Source: an uncultured Pedobacter sp. (lineage in GTDB: Bacteria > Bacteroidota > Bacteroidia > Sphingobacteriales > Sphingobacteriaceae). Taken from it: a DNA stretch of 38,489 bases. Below, piece by piece: positions 7,813 to 14,460 of the stretch. Where the stretch lies: positions 1 to 38,489 of the forward strand of contig NZ_CAJYOJ010000019.1 in assembly GCF_913776295.1 (NCBI RefSeq). Reading direction: 5' to 3'. A program made the position numbers and the translations under genes. Position 1 is the stretch's first letter; the number at the start of each line of letters is the position of its first letter. The notes beneath the pieces are model-generated. The model saw only the letters and a program-made list of their open reading frames with translations, did no database searches and was not told the origin of the DNA.

Positions 7813-7843
7813 AAAAGCTTTCCTCAAAAGGGAAAGCTTTTTT
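7813..7843 (+). terminator. Terminator of secE-nusG
   Basis: A perfect 11-bp stem (AAAAGCTTTCC at 7813-7823 with GGAAAGCTTTT at 7831-7841) with a 7-nt loop and a T tract. It separates secE-nusG from the accessory insert. Confidence 0.9.
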
Positions 7844-7856
7844 GCGTTATATAGAT

Positions 7857-7891
7857 TTTGTTTTCGTATCCCCAAACGTACAGTTAATTTG
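7857..7891 (+). promoter_or_regulatory. Possible promoter of the zincin lipoprotein
   Basis: TTTG at 7857-7860 and TTAATTTG at 7884-7891 (one change from TAnnTTTG) are separated by 23 nt, slightly long. The leader to the ATG at 7972 would be about 75 nt. Confidence 0.35.
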
Positions 7892-7971
7892 CAGTATAAA
7901 ATTTATTGCTATATTCGTTTAATCTCATCTCTCAAATAATGATTAGTCTTATTAACATCTAAATTAACAAA

Positions 7972-9417
7972 ATGAGTAAAAATTACCTCTTGTTCAAGTC
8001 TTACCTACTGGCTTTAACGTTGTTGTTCACTACAACCATTATTATCTATTCTTGTAGAAAGGATAGAGGTTCATCAATAAATCGAAACTCAAAAGAAATT
8101 ATTGCTGAAGCCAAAAGTTATTTTGAGGAAGAAATTTTGAGTAAAAGTCTCCTTATTCCAGATGATCCTAATTTTAGACACAGTTTAATCAAAAGACCGG
8201 TTTGGGAAAAAGCTGTTATTAAAAAAATATCTTTAGGTGATGCAGTTATTGTACCTATTCAATTTGCAGGCAATATCTTGACGAAACCTACCAACGGTAG
8301 TTATAAAAGCTATTTAAACAAAACCAGTTATCTAATGCTATATCAAGATAAAAAGCAAAAAATGCATGTAGAATGGATAACGCTCTTACCTACTGATATA
8401 GAAAAGCCCGGTGCAAAATCATTTAAGGGAGTTGCGGTTGTTGAAGATTGGAGCGGAAAATTTAACAGGGCTTTTGCTTTCAATGATTCATTAGAATATA
8501 CCTCTGTTTATTTAAAACAGGCAGTTACCTATAATTATGAAAGTTATAAGCGTTCAGATTATTGTATAACCATAGAACACTGGGGTTCGGTAGGTGTGGA
8601 TGGATACATGTCTCCCAGATTTTTTGGCGCTGAAACATATTGTTTTGGTGAGGGTGGATCAGGTACCGGAAGTGATGGCGGGGGAGGCTATCACCCGATA
8701 GATGAAGAGCAGGTAGATCCCGGTGAATATCCAACCTATTATATTGACTGTAACTGGGATATCAATGGTAGTGCTTTTATAGATCCTAACTGCGGTTGTA
8801 TTGGCGGGAATACTGGTTTAACCGAATGTAAAAGAGATATTATAGATAGTGTTAAAAATGCATGTATCAAAGCTCAGCTTGCAAAAGCTTTAAGCGCAAA
8901 TACAAGTATTAAAAATATGTTAAATGAGACGTTTGGGGGGACTATACAATATGAGAGTTTGAATATATCTTTCATAGATGTCACAACATTGCCAGCTGAT
9001 GTGGATGGTCAGCAAAAAAGGGGATCTACCACTTCAACAGAGTTTACTATTGAATTAAACAAAAATACGCTGCCTAATAGTTCTCAGGAATATACGTTGG
9101 CTACCGTGTACCATGAAATTTTACATGCTTATCTGGAAGGCCATTTTAATAAGGATGGTAACGAAACATATATAATACCAGATCATCACGAAGAAATGGC
9201 GAATAAATACGTGTTTTTAATGACGGGTGCACTGAGGGTTGCATTCCCCAGTCTCAGTACAGAAGAAGCTTGGGCATTAAGCTGGGGAGGATTACAAAAA
9301 ACGACGCTTTATACATCTAACTTAACTGCCAATCAGCGTACTCAAATTGTAGATATTAACAATCGTCACAAATCTAAAACTGCAGTAAATAAATTAGGAA
9401 CATATTGCACACCTTAA
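7972..9417 (+). CDS. Lipoprotein with C-terminal HExxH zincin-like domain
   Basis: A 481-residue predicted lipoprotein: the hydrophobic leader ends in IIIYSC with Cys28 as lipidation site. Residues about 40-210 form a globular region I do not recognise; then come a glycine-rich linker (GEGGSGTGSDGGGG, about 226-239), a cysteine-rich stretch (CNWD, NCGCIGG, TEC), and a C-terminal domain. That domain carries HEILH at 381-385 followed by DHHEE at 404-408, a plausible third zinc ligand, and then AWALSWGG. I infer a metallopeptidase, possibly a delivered effector, since the C-terminal domain recurs alone downstream. It is 11 nt from the next gene. Substrate, export route and toxicity are unproven. 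Confidence 0.7.
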   Translation: MSKNYLLFKSYLLALTLLFTTTIIIYSCRKDRGSSINRNSKEIIAEAKSYFEEEILSKSLLIPDDPNFRHSLIKRPVWEKAVIKKISLGDAVIVPIQFAGNILTKPTNGSYKSYLNKTSYLMLYQDKKQKMHVEWITLLPTDIEKPGAKSFKGVAVVEDWSGKFNRAFAFNDSLEYTSVYLKQAVTYNYESYKRSDYCITIEHWGSVGVDGYMSPRFFGAETYCFGEGGSGTGSDGGGGYHPIDEEQVDPGEYPTYYIDCNWDINGSAFIDPNCGCIGGNTGLTECKRDIIDSVKNACIKAQLAKALSANTSIKNMLNETFGGTIQYESLNISFIDVTTLPADVDGQQKRGSTTSTEFTIELNKNTLPNSSQEYTLATVYHEILHAYLEGHFNKDGNETYIIPDHHEEMANKYVFLMTGALRVAFPSLSTEEAWALSWGGLQKTTLYTSNLTANQRTQIVDINNRHKSKTAVNKLGTYCTP

Positions 9418-9428
9418 TCAAAATCAAC

Positions 9429-9905
9429 ATGCGAACAAATATACTCATATTTTTAAGTCTTGGTGTTTTCATTTGCCAAGCTCAAGAGAAAAAGCCATCC
9501 TTTGAGAAGGTAATAGAATATTATTTGTTTAAAAGCACATCCGACAGGCTTTTTGATACTAAAGAAAATCATGCGTATATCTACAGCATGGGTATTTCGT
9601 TTAATACTAATGGCTTAATAGACACGCTTTACTTTTCTGATAGAATAGATCCTGAAGTTCGTGACATTTTTATGTTAGATAGCCGAAAAGTAAAGTTGTT
9701 CAAATCCATTACCATCCCTTTTAAGGAATATGCAAATAAAATAGTTGTTTTAACCTTTTACCACTACAATAGCAAGGATGGAATGTTGGACTACAGTTCT
9801 GGCTTGCTCAAACAACTTGAAAAACTATATCCAATAATAAACTCATCTAAACCCATAGTTTTGTACCAACCAATTGTTCATGGCTTTATCAAGCATATCA
9901 ATTAA
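9429..9905 (+). CDS. Small secreted protein, TonB-C-like, partner of the first zincin
   Basis: A 158-residue protein with a signal peptide (MRTNILIFLSLGVFICQAQ) and no lipobox. The middle part (GISFNTNGLIDTLYFSD, then DPEVRDIF and IVVLTFYHY) follows the pattern of a strand, NG turn, strand, helix, strand seen in TonB C-terminal-like domains, and it aligns by eye with the protein at 11389. The start at 9429 is chosen because it opens the signal peptide; an earlier in-frame TTG overlaps the zincin gene. It starts 11 nt after the zincin stop, so the two are probably co-expressed. A role as inhibitor (immunity) of the zincin is inferred from position only. Confidence 0.6.
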   Translation: MRTNILIFLSLGVFICQAQEKKPSFEKVIEYYLFKSTSDRLFDTKENHAYIYSMGISFNTNGLIDTLYFSDRIDPEVRDIFMLDSRKVKLFKSITIPFKEYANKIVVLTFYHYNSKDGMLDYSSGLLKQLEKLYPIINSSKPIVLYQPIVHGFIKHIN

Positions 9906-10106
9906 CTTTGAAAGAATATAAACATTTTATTTTAAGATAAAACCATTATTTACCTGAAAATATACTGATGTTGACTTTATATGCTTATGCATCAGTTATA
10001 TAACTGCCGAAAGTAGTTATGCCAGGGGGAAAGCTATGTGGCTCTTTTGTCAGTTTATTAAGGTAAATAATCAGAAGATAATCAACTAAAAGTTAGCTTT
10101 AGGAAT

Positions 10107-10583
10107 GTGCCAGAACTATTCGATAAAAATGGGAAACCGGTTAATGGCAAAACTACAGGGTATAATTACAATGCAGGTATTTTTACTTGTTCAATCATAT
10201 TGAATGAAAGTGCTTTAAGTAATGCAATTCAAGAATACACCGTTGCAACCATAATTCATGAGAGCTTGCATGCATACCTGCAATATAAAGCTGGAAACAC
10301 ACTTCAGCATGGACAGAACCATGAAGAGATTTCCAAGGACTATATTGTTCCATTTGTGAATATCATGAAGTCAATATACCCTGATCTGGATCTAAAAGAT
10401 GCTACTGCCCTAGCCTGGGGAGGAGTTCAAGGCACCTCTTTATGGAATGAAAGTTATAAGAATAATTCCTTTAAAATCGTAGGGACAACAGAAGTAATGG
10501 ATTTTTCTACAATTAAAGGCCTAGATAATGCGCATTACTATGGAATTGCTGATAATAGTACACCACCATGCCCTAAAAAGTAA
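10107..10583 (+). CDS. N-terminally truncated zincin-like domain (orphan copy)
   Basis: A 158-residue frame starting with GTG that corresponds only to the C-terminal domain of the lipoprotein at 7972. It keeps HESLH at 51-55, NHEE 17 residues later, and ATALAWGGVQGTSLW; the segment IQEYTVATIIHESLHAYL matches SQEYTLATVYHEILHAYL. Similarity continues upstream of the GTG (KVSFRNV against NISFIDV) back to a stop at 10068, so the module has lost its head and has no signal peptide. Either it is an orphan module waiting for recombination, or a pseudogene. The 200 bases before it hold no gene. It ends 4 nt before the next gene. Confidence 0.6.
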   Translation: MPELFDKNGKPVNGKTTGYNYNAGIFTCSIILNESALSNAIQEYTVATIIHESLHAYLQYKAGNTLQHGQNHEEISKDYIVPFVNIMKSIYPDLDLKDATALAWGGVQGTSLWNESYKNNSFKIVGTTEVMDFSTIKGLDNAHYYGIADNSTPPCPKK

Positions 10584-10587
10584 TAAT

Positions 10588-11205
10588 ATGAGAGTTATAA
10601 TTTATTTAATTGCTTTTTGTTTTTTTTCTTCAACAGTTAAATCCCAGAATAATAGCGGTATTACCCCCATGCACAAATTTTTTCAAAAACATGCTGACAG
10701 CACATATATTATTTCATCGGCAAATAAATTTTATATTGAATACAAGATTTTAAGTAAGGTTAACGATACGATATCAACATATATTTATAAAACTAATACA
10801 ACGCTTGGCCCTAAATTGAGAGAAATTCCAAAAGCATTTAGAGATGCTTTTTTAGAAAATAACGGAAACCTGATATATTTTATACCCGTTGATATTAATG
10901 TTTTTTTTCAGCCGACATATTTAAGCTTAGATAGTTTGAAGCAATTTTGGGAAAAATCCTCAAAATTAAAAATGTGGGATGTTAACGATGATAAAATTGA
11001 TGGAGAAGGGTGTGACGTGAAACAGAATGGATTTGCAATATCGGATGGAGGTCAAATTTATCTTCATCTCATTACCAAAGATAAAATCAAAGAATTATTC
11101 TTTTATGCACCAGATTACTATAACGAAAAATGTCCTGGTCGAAAAGGTAGGAAAGCTATTTTAGAATTGAGTAATTTGTTTACTATATATTTTAAAGGGA
11201 AATAA
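10588..11205 (+). CDS. Small secreted protein following the orphan zincin
   Basis: A 205-residue protein with a signal peptide (MRVIIYLIAFCFFSSTVKSQ). The mature part has two cysteines (EGCDVKQ, EKCPGRKG) and an acidic centre (WDVNDDKIDGEG). I do not recognise the family, and it does not clearly resemble the two other small proteins of the cluster. The start at 10588 opens the signal peptide; an earlier in-frame codon at 10528 lies inside the orphan zincin. It starts 4 nt after that gene's stop, which suggests translational coupling. A partner or immunity role is inferred from the arrangement. Confidence 0.55.
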   Translation: MRVIIYLIAFCFFSSTVKSQNNSGITPMHKFFQKHADSTYIISSANKFYIEYKILSKVNDTISTYIYKTNTTLGPKLREIPKAFRDAFLENNGNLIYFIPVDINVFFQPTYLSLDSLKQFWEKSSKLKMWDVNDDKIDGEGCDVKQNGFAISDGGQIYLHLITKDKIKELFFYAPDYYNEKCPGRKGRKAILELSNLFTIYFKGK

Positions 11206-11222
11206 TACATCTCTCATGTTGA

Positions 11223-11372
11223 GCGTGGGTAAGGAGTGTAATGACTTTAACTACTACCTTCAATACGGATTTAGCCGGGATTAGGTCAGAGCAACATGCA
11301 GTAGCTACTATATATCATGAACACCGGCATTCAGAAATGCTTAAATTGTTTCCCCAATCGTGGTCAAAATAA
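11223..11372 (+). pseudogene. Remnant of a third zincin module (HEHRH)
   Basis: A short frame too small to list as a gene: from the ATG at 11241 it reads 43 residues. They include SEQHAVATIYHEHRHSEML, which lines up with QEYTLATVYHEILHAYL of the full-length copy and still matches HExxH. Upstream and downstream parts of the domain are missing. AAGGAG lies 4 nt before the ATG. It ends 16 nt before the next gene and overlaps the over-long reading of that gene. Confidence 0.6.
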
Positions 11373-11388
11373 TTGGATCAAAAATTTT

Positions 11389-11940
11389 ATGAAAACAATA
11401 ATATTTATCATCAGTATATTTTGTATACTTACTTTTAGCTCAAAAGCTCAAGGTACTTTAGCAACATTAACGTCTTTAAATGTTTCTGATATCAGTAATT
11501 ATATTTCTGTAAATTATAAGTTAAAGGAAAAGACACTTGACACCCTGTGCTTGTACACTACAGTATTTATGAAATTTAAAGTTTCGGCGAATGGCAAAAT
11601 AGTTGAGCTGGCGCTCTCTGAAAAGACTCCAGAAGTGATTAAAAAAGGTTTGGAAAAAGCTATAGAATCTTCTAATGGTCATTGGAGTACTCGTGAGTCT
11701 GATTTGAAATATTTTTCGAAAAACACATTTATCCTGCCGATTGTATTGTTTTATGGTAGAGGATGTGTAGGGGGTGACGGAGAACTTTCATTAACTGTAC
11801 CGGTTGAAGATTGGAGAAAAATTTATAAAACAATGCGTAGTTCAAATTACGCCGTTCTCGATATTTTAAAGTTTAAAAGTAAATATCTTGATTCGTTTGA
11901 GTGTGTTATACTCGCTCCTTTAAAACTAGGGAATGAGTAA
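11389..11940 (+). CDS. Small secreted protein, TonB-C-like, third in the cluster
   Basis: A 183-residue protein with a signal peptide (MKTIIFIISIFCILTFSSKAQ). The mature part shows FMKFKVSANGKIVELALSE, then PEVIKKGLEKAI and FILPIVLFYG, the order of strands and helix typical of TonB C-terminal-like domains, and resembles the protein at 9429. The start at 11389 is chosen for the signal peptide; the longer frame from 11317 reads out-of-frame zincin remnant. It follows a decayed zincin module, so it may be an orphan partner. After it, 233 bases lead to rplK. Confidence 0.55.
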   Translation: MKTIIFIISIFCILTFSSKAQGTLATLTSLNVSDISNYISVNYKLKEKTLDTLCLYTTVFMKFKVSANGKIVELALSEKTPEVIKKGLEKAIESSNGHWSTRESDLKYFSKNTFILPIVLFYGRGCVGGDGELSLTVPVEDWRKIYKTMRSSNYAVLDILKFKSKYLDSFECVILAPLKLGNE

Positions 11941-12048
11941 TTGTTACTTTAGATTCTATGGAAAGCTTTATTTAGTGTAGCGCTTAATAATTTAGGCTGA
12001 TTCAATAAAAAATCGATTTTTATAAACAAAATATATTTTGCTTAAACT

Positions 12049-12080
12049 ATTGTAGGACTGCAAGATTATCCATATCTTTG
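12049..12080 (+). promoter_or_regulatory. Promoter of the rplKAJL-rpoBC operon
   Basis: ATTG at 12049-12052 and TATCTTTG at 12073-12080 are separated by 20 nt; the -7 box is an exact TAnnTTTG and is followed by CAG, like the rpsU promoter. Transcription would start near 12087. Confidence 0.75.
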
Positions 12081-12090
12081 CAGTCCTTTT
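12054..12090 (+). terminator. 10-bp hairpin over the rplK promoter
   Basis: AGGACTGCAA at 12054-12063 pairs perfectly with TTGCAGTCCT at 12078-12087 around a 14-nt loop, with TTTT at the end. It could terminate transcripts from the accessory insert, or serve as an operator, since it covers the promoter spacer and -7 box. Confidence 0.5.
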
Positions 12091-12173
12091 GGTTTTATAG
12101 GAACATAAAGGAAAATAAATGTTACATGCTTCCAATATTTAACATTGAGTTTTAAATAAACAAAAAACACAAA

Positions 12174-12617
12174 ATGGCAAAAGAAGTCAGTGCAATGATC
12201 AAATTACAGATCAAAGGCGGAGCGGCAAATCCATCGCCACCAGTAGGGCCTGCATTAGGTGCTAAAGGGGTGAACATTATGGAGTTTTGCAAACAATACA
12301 ACGCTCGTACCCAAGATAAAGCAGGTAAAGTATTGCCAGTTGTAATTACTGTTTATGCTGATAAGTCATTCGATTTCATCATCAAAACCCCTCCGGTAGC
12401 TATCCAGTTAAAAGATGCTACTAAATTACAGAGTGGTTCTGCTGAGCCTAACCGTAAGAAAGTTGGGTCGGTGACCTGGGACCAGATTAAAGTTATTGCT
12501 GAGGATAAAATGCCTGATTTAAATGCATTTACAATCGAATCAGCAATGAGTATGGTTGCTGGAACAGCACGCAGTATGGGAATCACCGTTTCTGGTGACG
12601 CACCCTGGAACAATTAA
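12174..12617 (+). CDS. rplK: 50S ribosomal protein uL11
   Basis: A 147-residue L11, part of the GTPase-associated centre of the large subunit. The N-terminal domain has the conserved [20 protein letters not shown] segment, and the C-terminal RNA-binding domain runs to [14 protein letters not shown]. Its length is normal. First gene of the rplK-rplA-rplJ-rplL-rpoB-rpoC transcript, with an own promoter made necessary by the insert upstream. The start lies in A-rich sequence without a Shine-Dalgarno site. Confidence 0.98.
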   Translation: MAKEVSAMIKLQIKGGAANPSPPVGPALGAKGVNIMEFCKQYNARTQDKAGKVLPVVITVYADKSFDFIIKTPPVAIQLKDATKLQSGSAEPNRKKVGSVTWDQIKVIAEDKMPDLNAFTIESAMSMVAGTARSMGITVSGDAPWNN

Positions 12618-12637
12618 TTAAAAAACAGTTTACAACA

Positions 12638-13336
12638 GTGGCGAAATTAACTAAAAATCAAAAAAAGGCACATGCTAAAATAGAAGCTGGTAAAGCTTAT
12701 ACTTTGAAGGATGCTGCTGCTTTGGTAAAAGAAATCACTACTACTAAATTCGATGCTTCAGTTGATATTGATGTATCTTTAGGTGTAGATCCGCGTAAAG
12801 CCAATCAAATGGTACGTGGTATTGCTACTTTACCACACGGAACAGGTAAAACTGTACGTGTTTTAGCTTTGGTAACTCCTGATAAGGAAGAAGAAGCAAA
12901 AGCAGCTGGCGCAGACTTCGTAGGTTTAGACGAGTATGTAGCTAAAATTGAAGGTGGTTGGACCGATGTAGACATTATTATCACTACACCAGCTTGTATG
13001 GCTAAGGTAGGTAAATTGGGACGTGTTTTAGGACCAAGGAACTTAATGCCTAACCCTAAATCTGGAACAGTAACCAACGAAGTTGGTAAAGCTGTAACAG
13101 AGGTTAAAGCAGGTAAAATTGATTTTAAAGTAGACAAAACGGGTATCATACACGCCTCGATAGGAAAAGTATCATTCCCAGCAGACAAAATTTATGAGAA
13201 TGCACTTGAGATTATTCAAGTAATTTCTAAATTAAAACCATCTGCTGCAAAAGGAACTTATTTTAAGAGCATTCACGTGTCTTCAACAATGAGTCCTGGA
13301 ATTGCAATTGAAACAAAATCAGTAGCGGGGATCTAA
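12638..13336 (+). CDS. rplA: 50S ribosomal protein uL1
   Basis: A 232-residue L1, forming the mobile L1 stalk at the E site; in many bacteria it also represses its own operon by binding the leader. The start is GTG at 12638, giving the standard [11 protein letters not shown]-terminus. Characteristic segments are [11 protein letters not shown], the [20 protein letters not shown] signature and the C-terminal [17 protein letters not shown]. It is 20 nt from rplK and 2 nt from rplJ. Confidence 0.98.
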   Translation: MAKLTKNQKKAHAKIEAGKAYTLKDAAALVKEITTTKFDASVDIDVSLGVDPRKANQMVRGIATLPHGTGKTVRVLALVTPDKEEEAKAAGADFVGLDEYVAKIEGGWTDVDIIITTPACMAKVGKLGRVLGPRNLMPNPKSGTVTNEVGKAVTEVKAGKIDFKVDKTGIIHASIGKVSFPADKIYENALEIIQVISKLKPSAAKGTYFKSIHVSSTMSPGIAIETKSVAGI

Positions 13337-13338
13337 TC

Positions 13339-13860
13339 ATGAACAGAGAAGAAAAAAACGAAGTAGTTTTAGAACTACAAGGACAAATGCAGGAATTTGG
13401 CAATTTTTATATTGCTGATACTTCCAGCCTTTCTGTTGAGCAGATCAATAACATCCGTCGCAAATGTTTTGAAGGCGATATCGTAATGAAGGTTGCTAAA
13501 AACTCTTTAATCCGCAAAGCGATTGAAGGTTTAGATGGCGATGCTTCTGAGATATACGAAGCGCTTAAAGGTTCATCATCATTATTATTCTCAAAAACAG
13601 CTAATGCTCCGGCTAAGCTAATTAAAGCTTTGAGAAAAACATCTGATAAACCTGTGCTTAAAGCAGCGTTCATAGATTCATCAGTATATGTTGGCGATGA
13701 CCAATTGAATAACTTGGTAAGCTTGAAATCAAGAGAAGAGCTTATCGGAGATATCGTTGGATTATTACAATCACCAGCTAAAAATGTTCTATCTGCACTT
13801 CAGTCAGGCGGTAGCAAAATTGCAGGAATTGTTAAAACTCTTCAGGAAAGAGAAGGTTAA
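13339..13860 (+). CDS. rplJ: 50S ribosomal protein uL10
   Basis: A 173-residue L10, base of the stalk that carries the bL12 dimers. The N-terminal rRNA-binding domain (MNREEKNEVVLELQGQM, then VMKVAKNSLIRKAIEG) and the C-terminal helix (NVLSALQSGGSKIAGIVKTL) are complete. It starts 2 nt after the rplA stop, which suggests coupled translation. No L10 leader hairpin is obvious because there is no leader space. Confidence 0.98.
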   Translation: MNREEKNEVVLELQGQMQEFGNFYIADTSSLSVEQINNIRRKCFEGDIVMKVAKNSLIRKAIEGLDGDASEIYEALKGSSSLLFSKTANAPAKLIKALRKTSDKPVLKAAFIDSSVYVGDDQLNNLVSLKSREELIGDIVGLLQSPAKNVLSALQSGGSKIAGIVKTLQEREG

Positions 13861-13925
13861 CGGACACCTTAAGTTCGCAAATTAAACACAATTATTTTTA
13901 CGTAAATTTTTAAAATCTTAATAAA

Positions 13926-14303
13926 ATGGCAGATTTAAAAGCGTTTGCTGAGCAATTGGTAAACTTAACAGTTAAAGAAGTTAATGAATTAGCTCAAATC
14001 TTAAAAGATGAGTATGGTATTGAGCCTGCAGCTGCTGCTGTAGTTGCTGGTCCTGCTGCTGGTGGTGATGCACCTGCTGCTGCTGCAGAAAAAACATCTT
14101 TTGATGTAATCTTAAAAGAAGCTGGTGGTCAGAAATTAGCAGTTGTAAAACTTGTTAAAGACTTAACTGGTTTAGGTTTGAAAGAAGCTAAAGACTTAGT
14201 AGACGGAGCACCAAAAGAATTAAAAGCTGGTGTTGCTAAAGACGAAGCAGAAGCTCTTAAAAAACAATTAGAAGAAGCTGGAGCAGTAGTTGAGATTAAG
14301 TAA
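13926..14303 (+). CDS. rplL: 50S ribosomal protein bL12 (L7/L12)
   Basis: A 125-residue stalk protein that recruits translation factors. The N-terminal dimerisation domain is followed by an alanine/glycine-rich hinge at about residues 36-57 and the factor-binding C-terminal domain ([39 protein letters not shown]). A 65-nt AT-rich gap after rplJ may give it an own translation-initiation region, fitting its need for several copies per ribosome. Confidence 0.98.
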   Translation: MADLKAFAEQLVNLTVKEVNELAQILKDEYGIEPAAAAVVAGPAAGGDAPAAAAEKTSFDVILKEAGGQKLAVVKLVKDLTGLGLKEAKDLVDGAPKELKAGVAKDEAEALKKQLEEAGAVVEIK

Positions 14304-14334
14304 TCACTTAACTTAGCTAAGCTAAAAATGTATT

Positions 14335-14363
14335 AGACACCGACTGAAAATGTCGGTGTCTTT
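14335..14363 (+). terminator. Attenuator-like hairpin between rplL and rpoB
   Basis: A perfect 10-bp GC-rich stem (AGACACCGAC at 14335-14344 with GTCGGTGTCT at 14352-14361), a 7-nt loop and only a short T run. It sits where E. coli also has a partial terminator, lowering rpoBC transcription relative to the ribosomal genes. Confidence 0.8.
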
Positions 14364-14460
14364 ACCTGTTTATAAACACCTCATTTTGTTTGGTTAATGA
14401 GTCTGTTTGAAATTCGAACCAAACAAATAGTTTATTCTTAAACTAAAATCTTTTAGTCCA

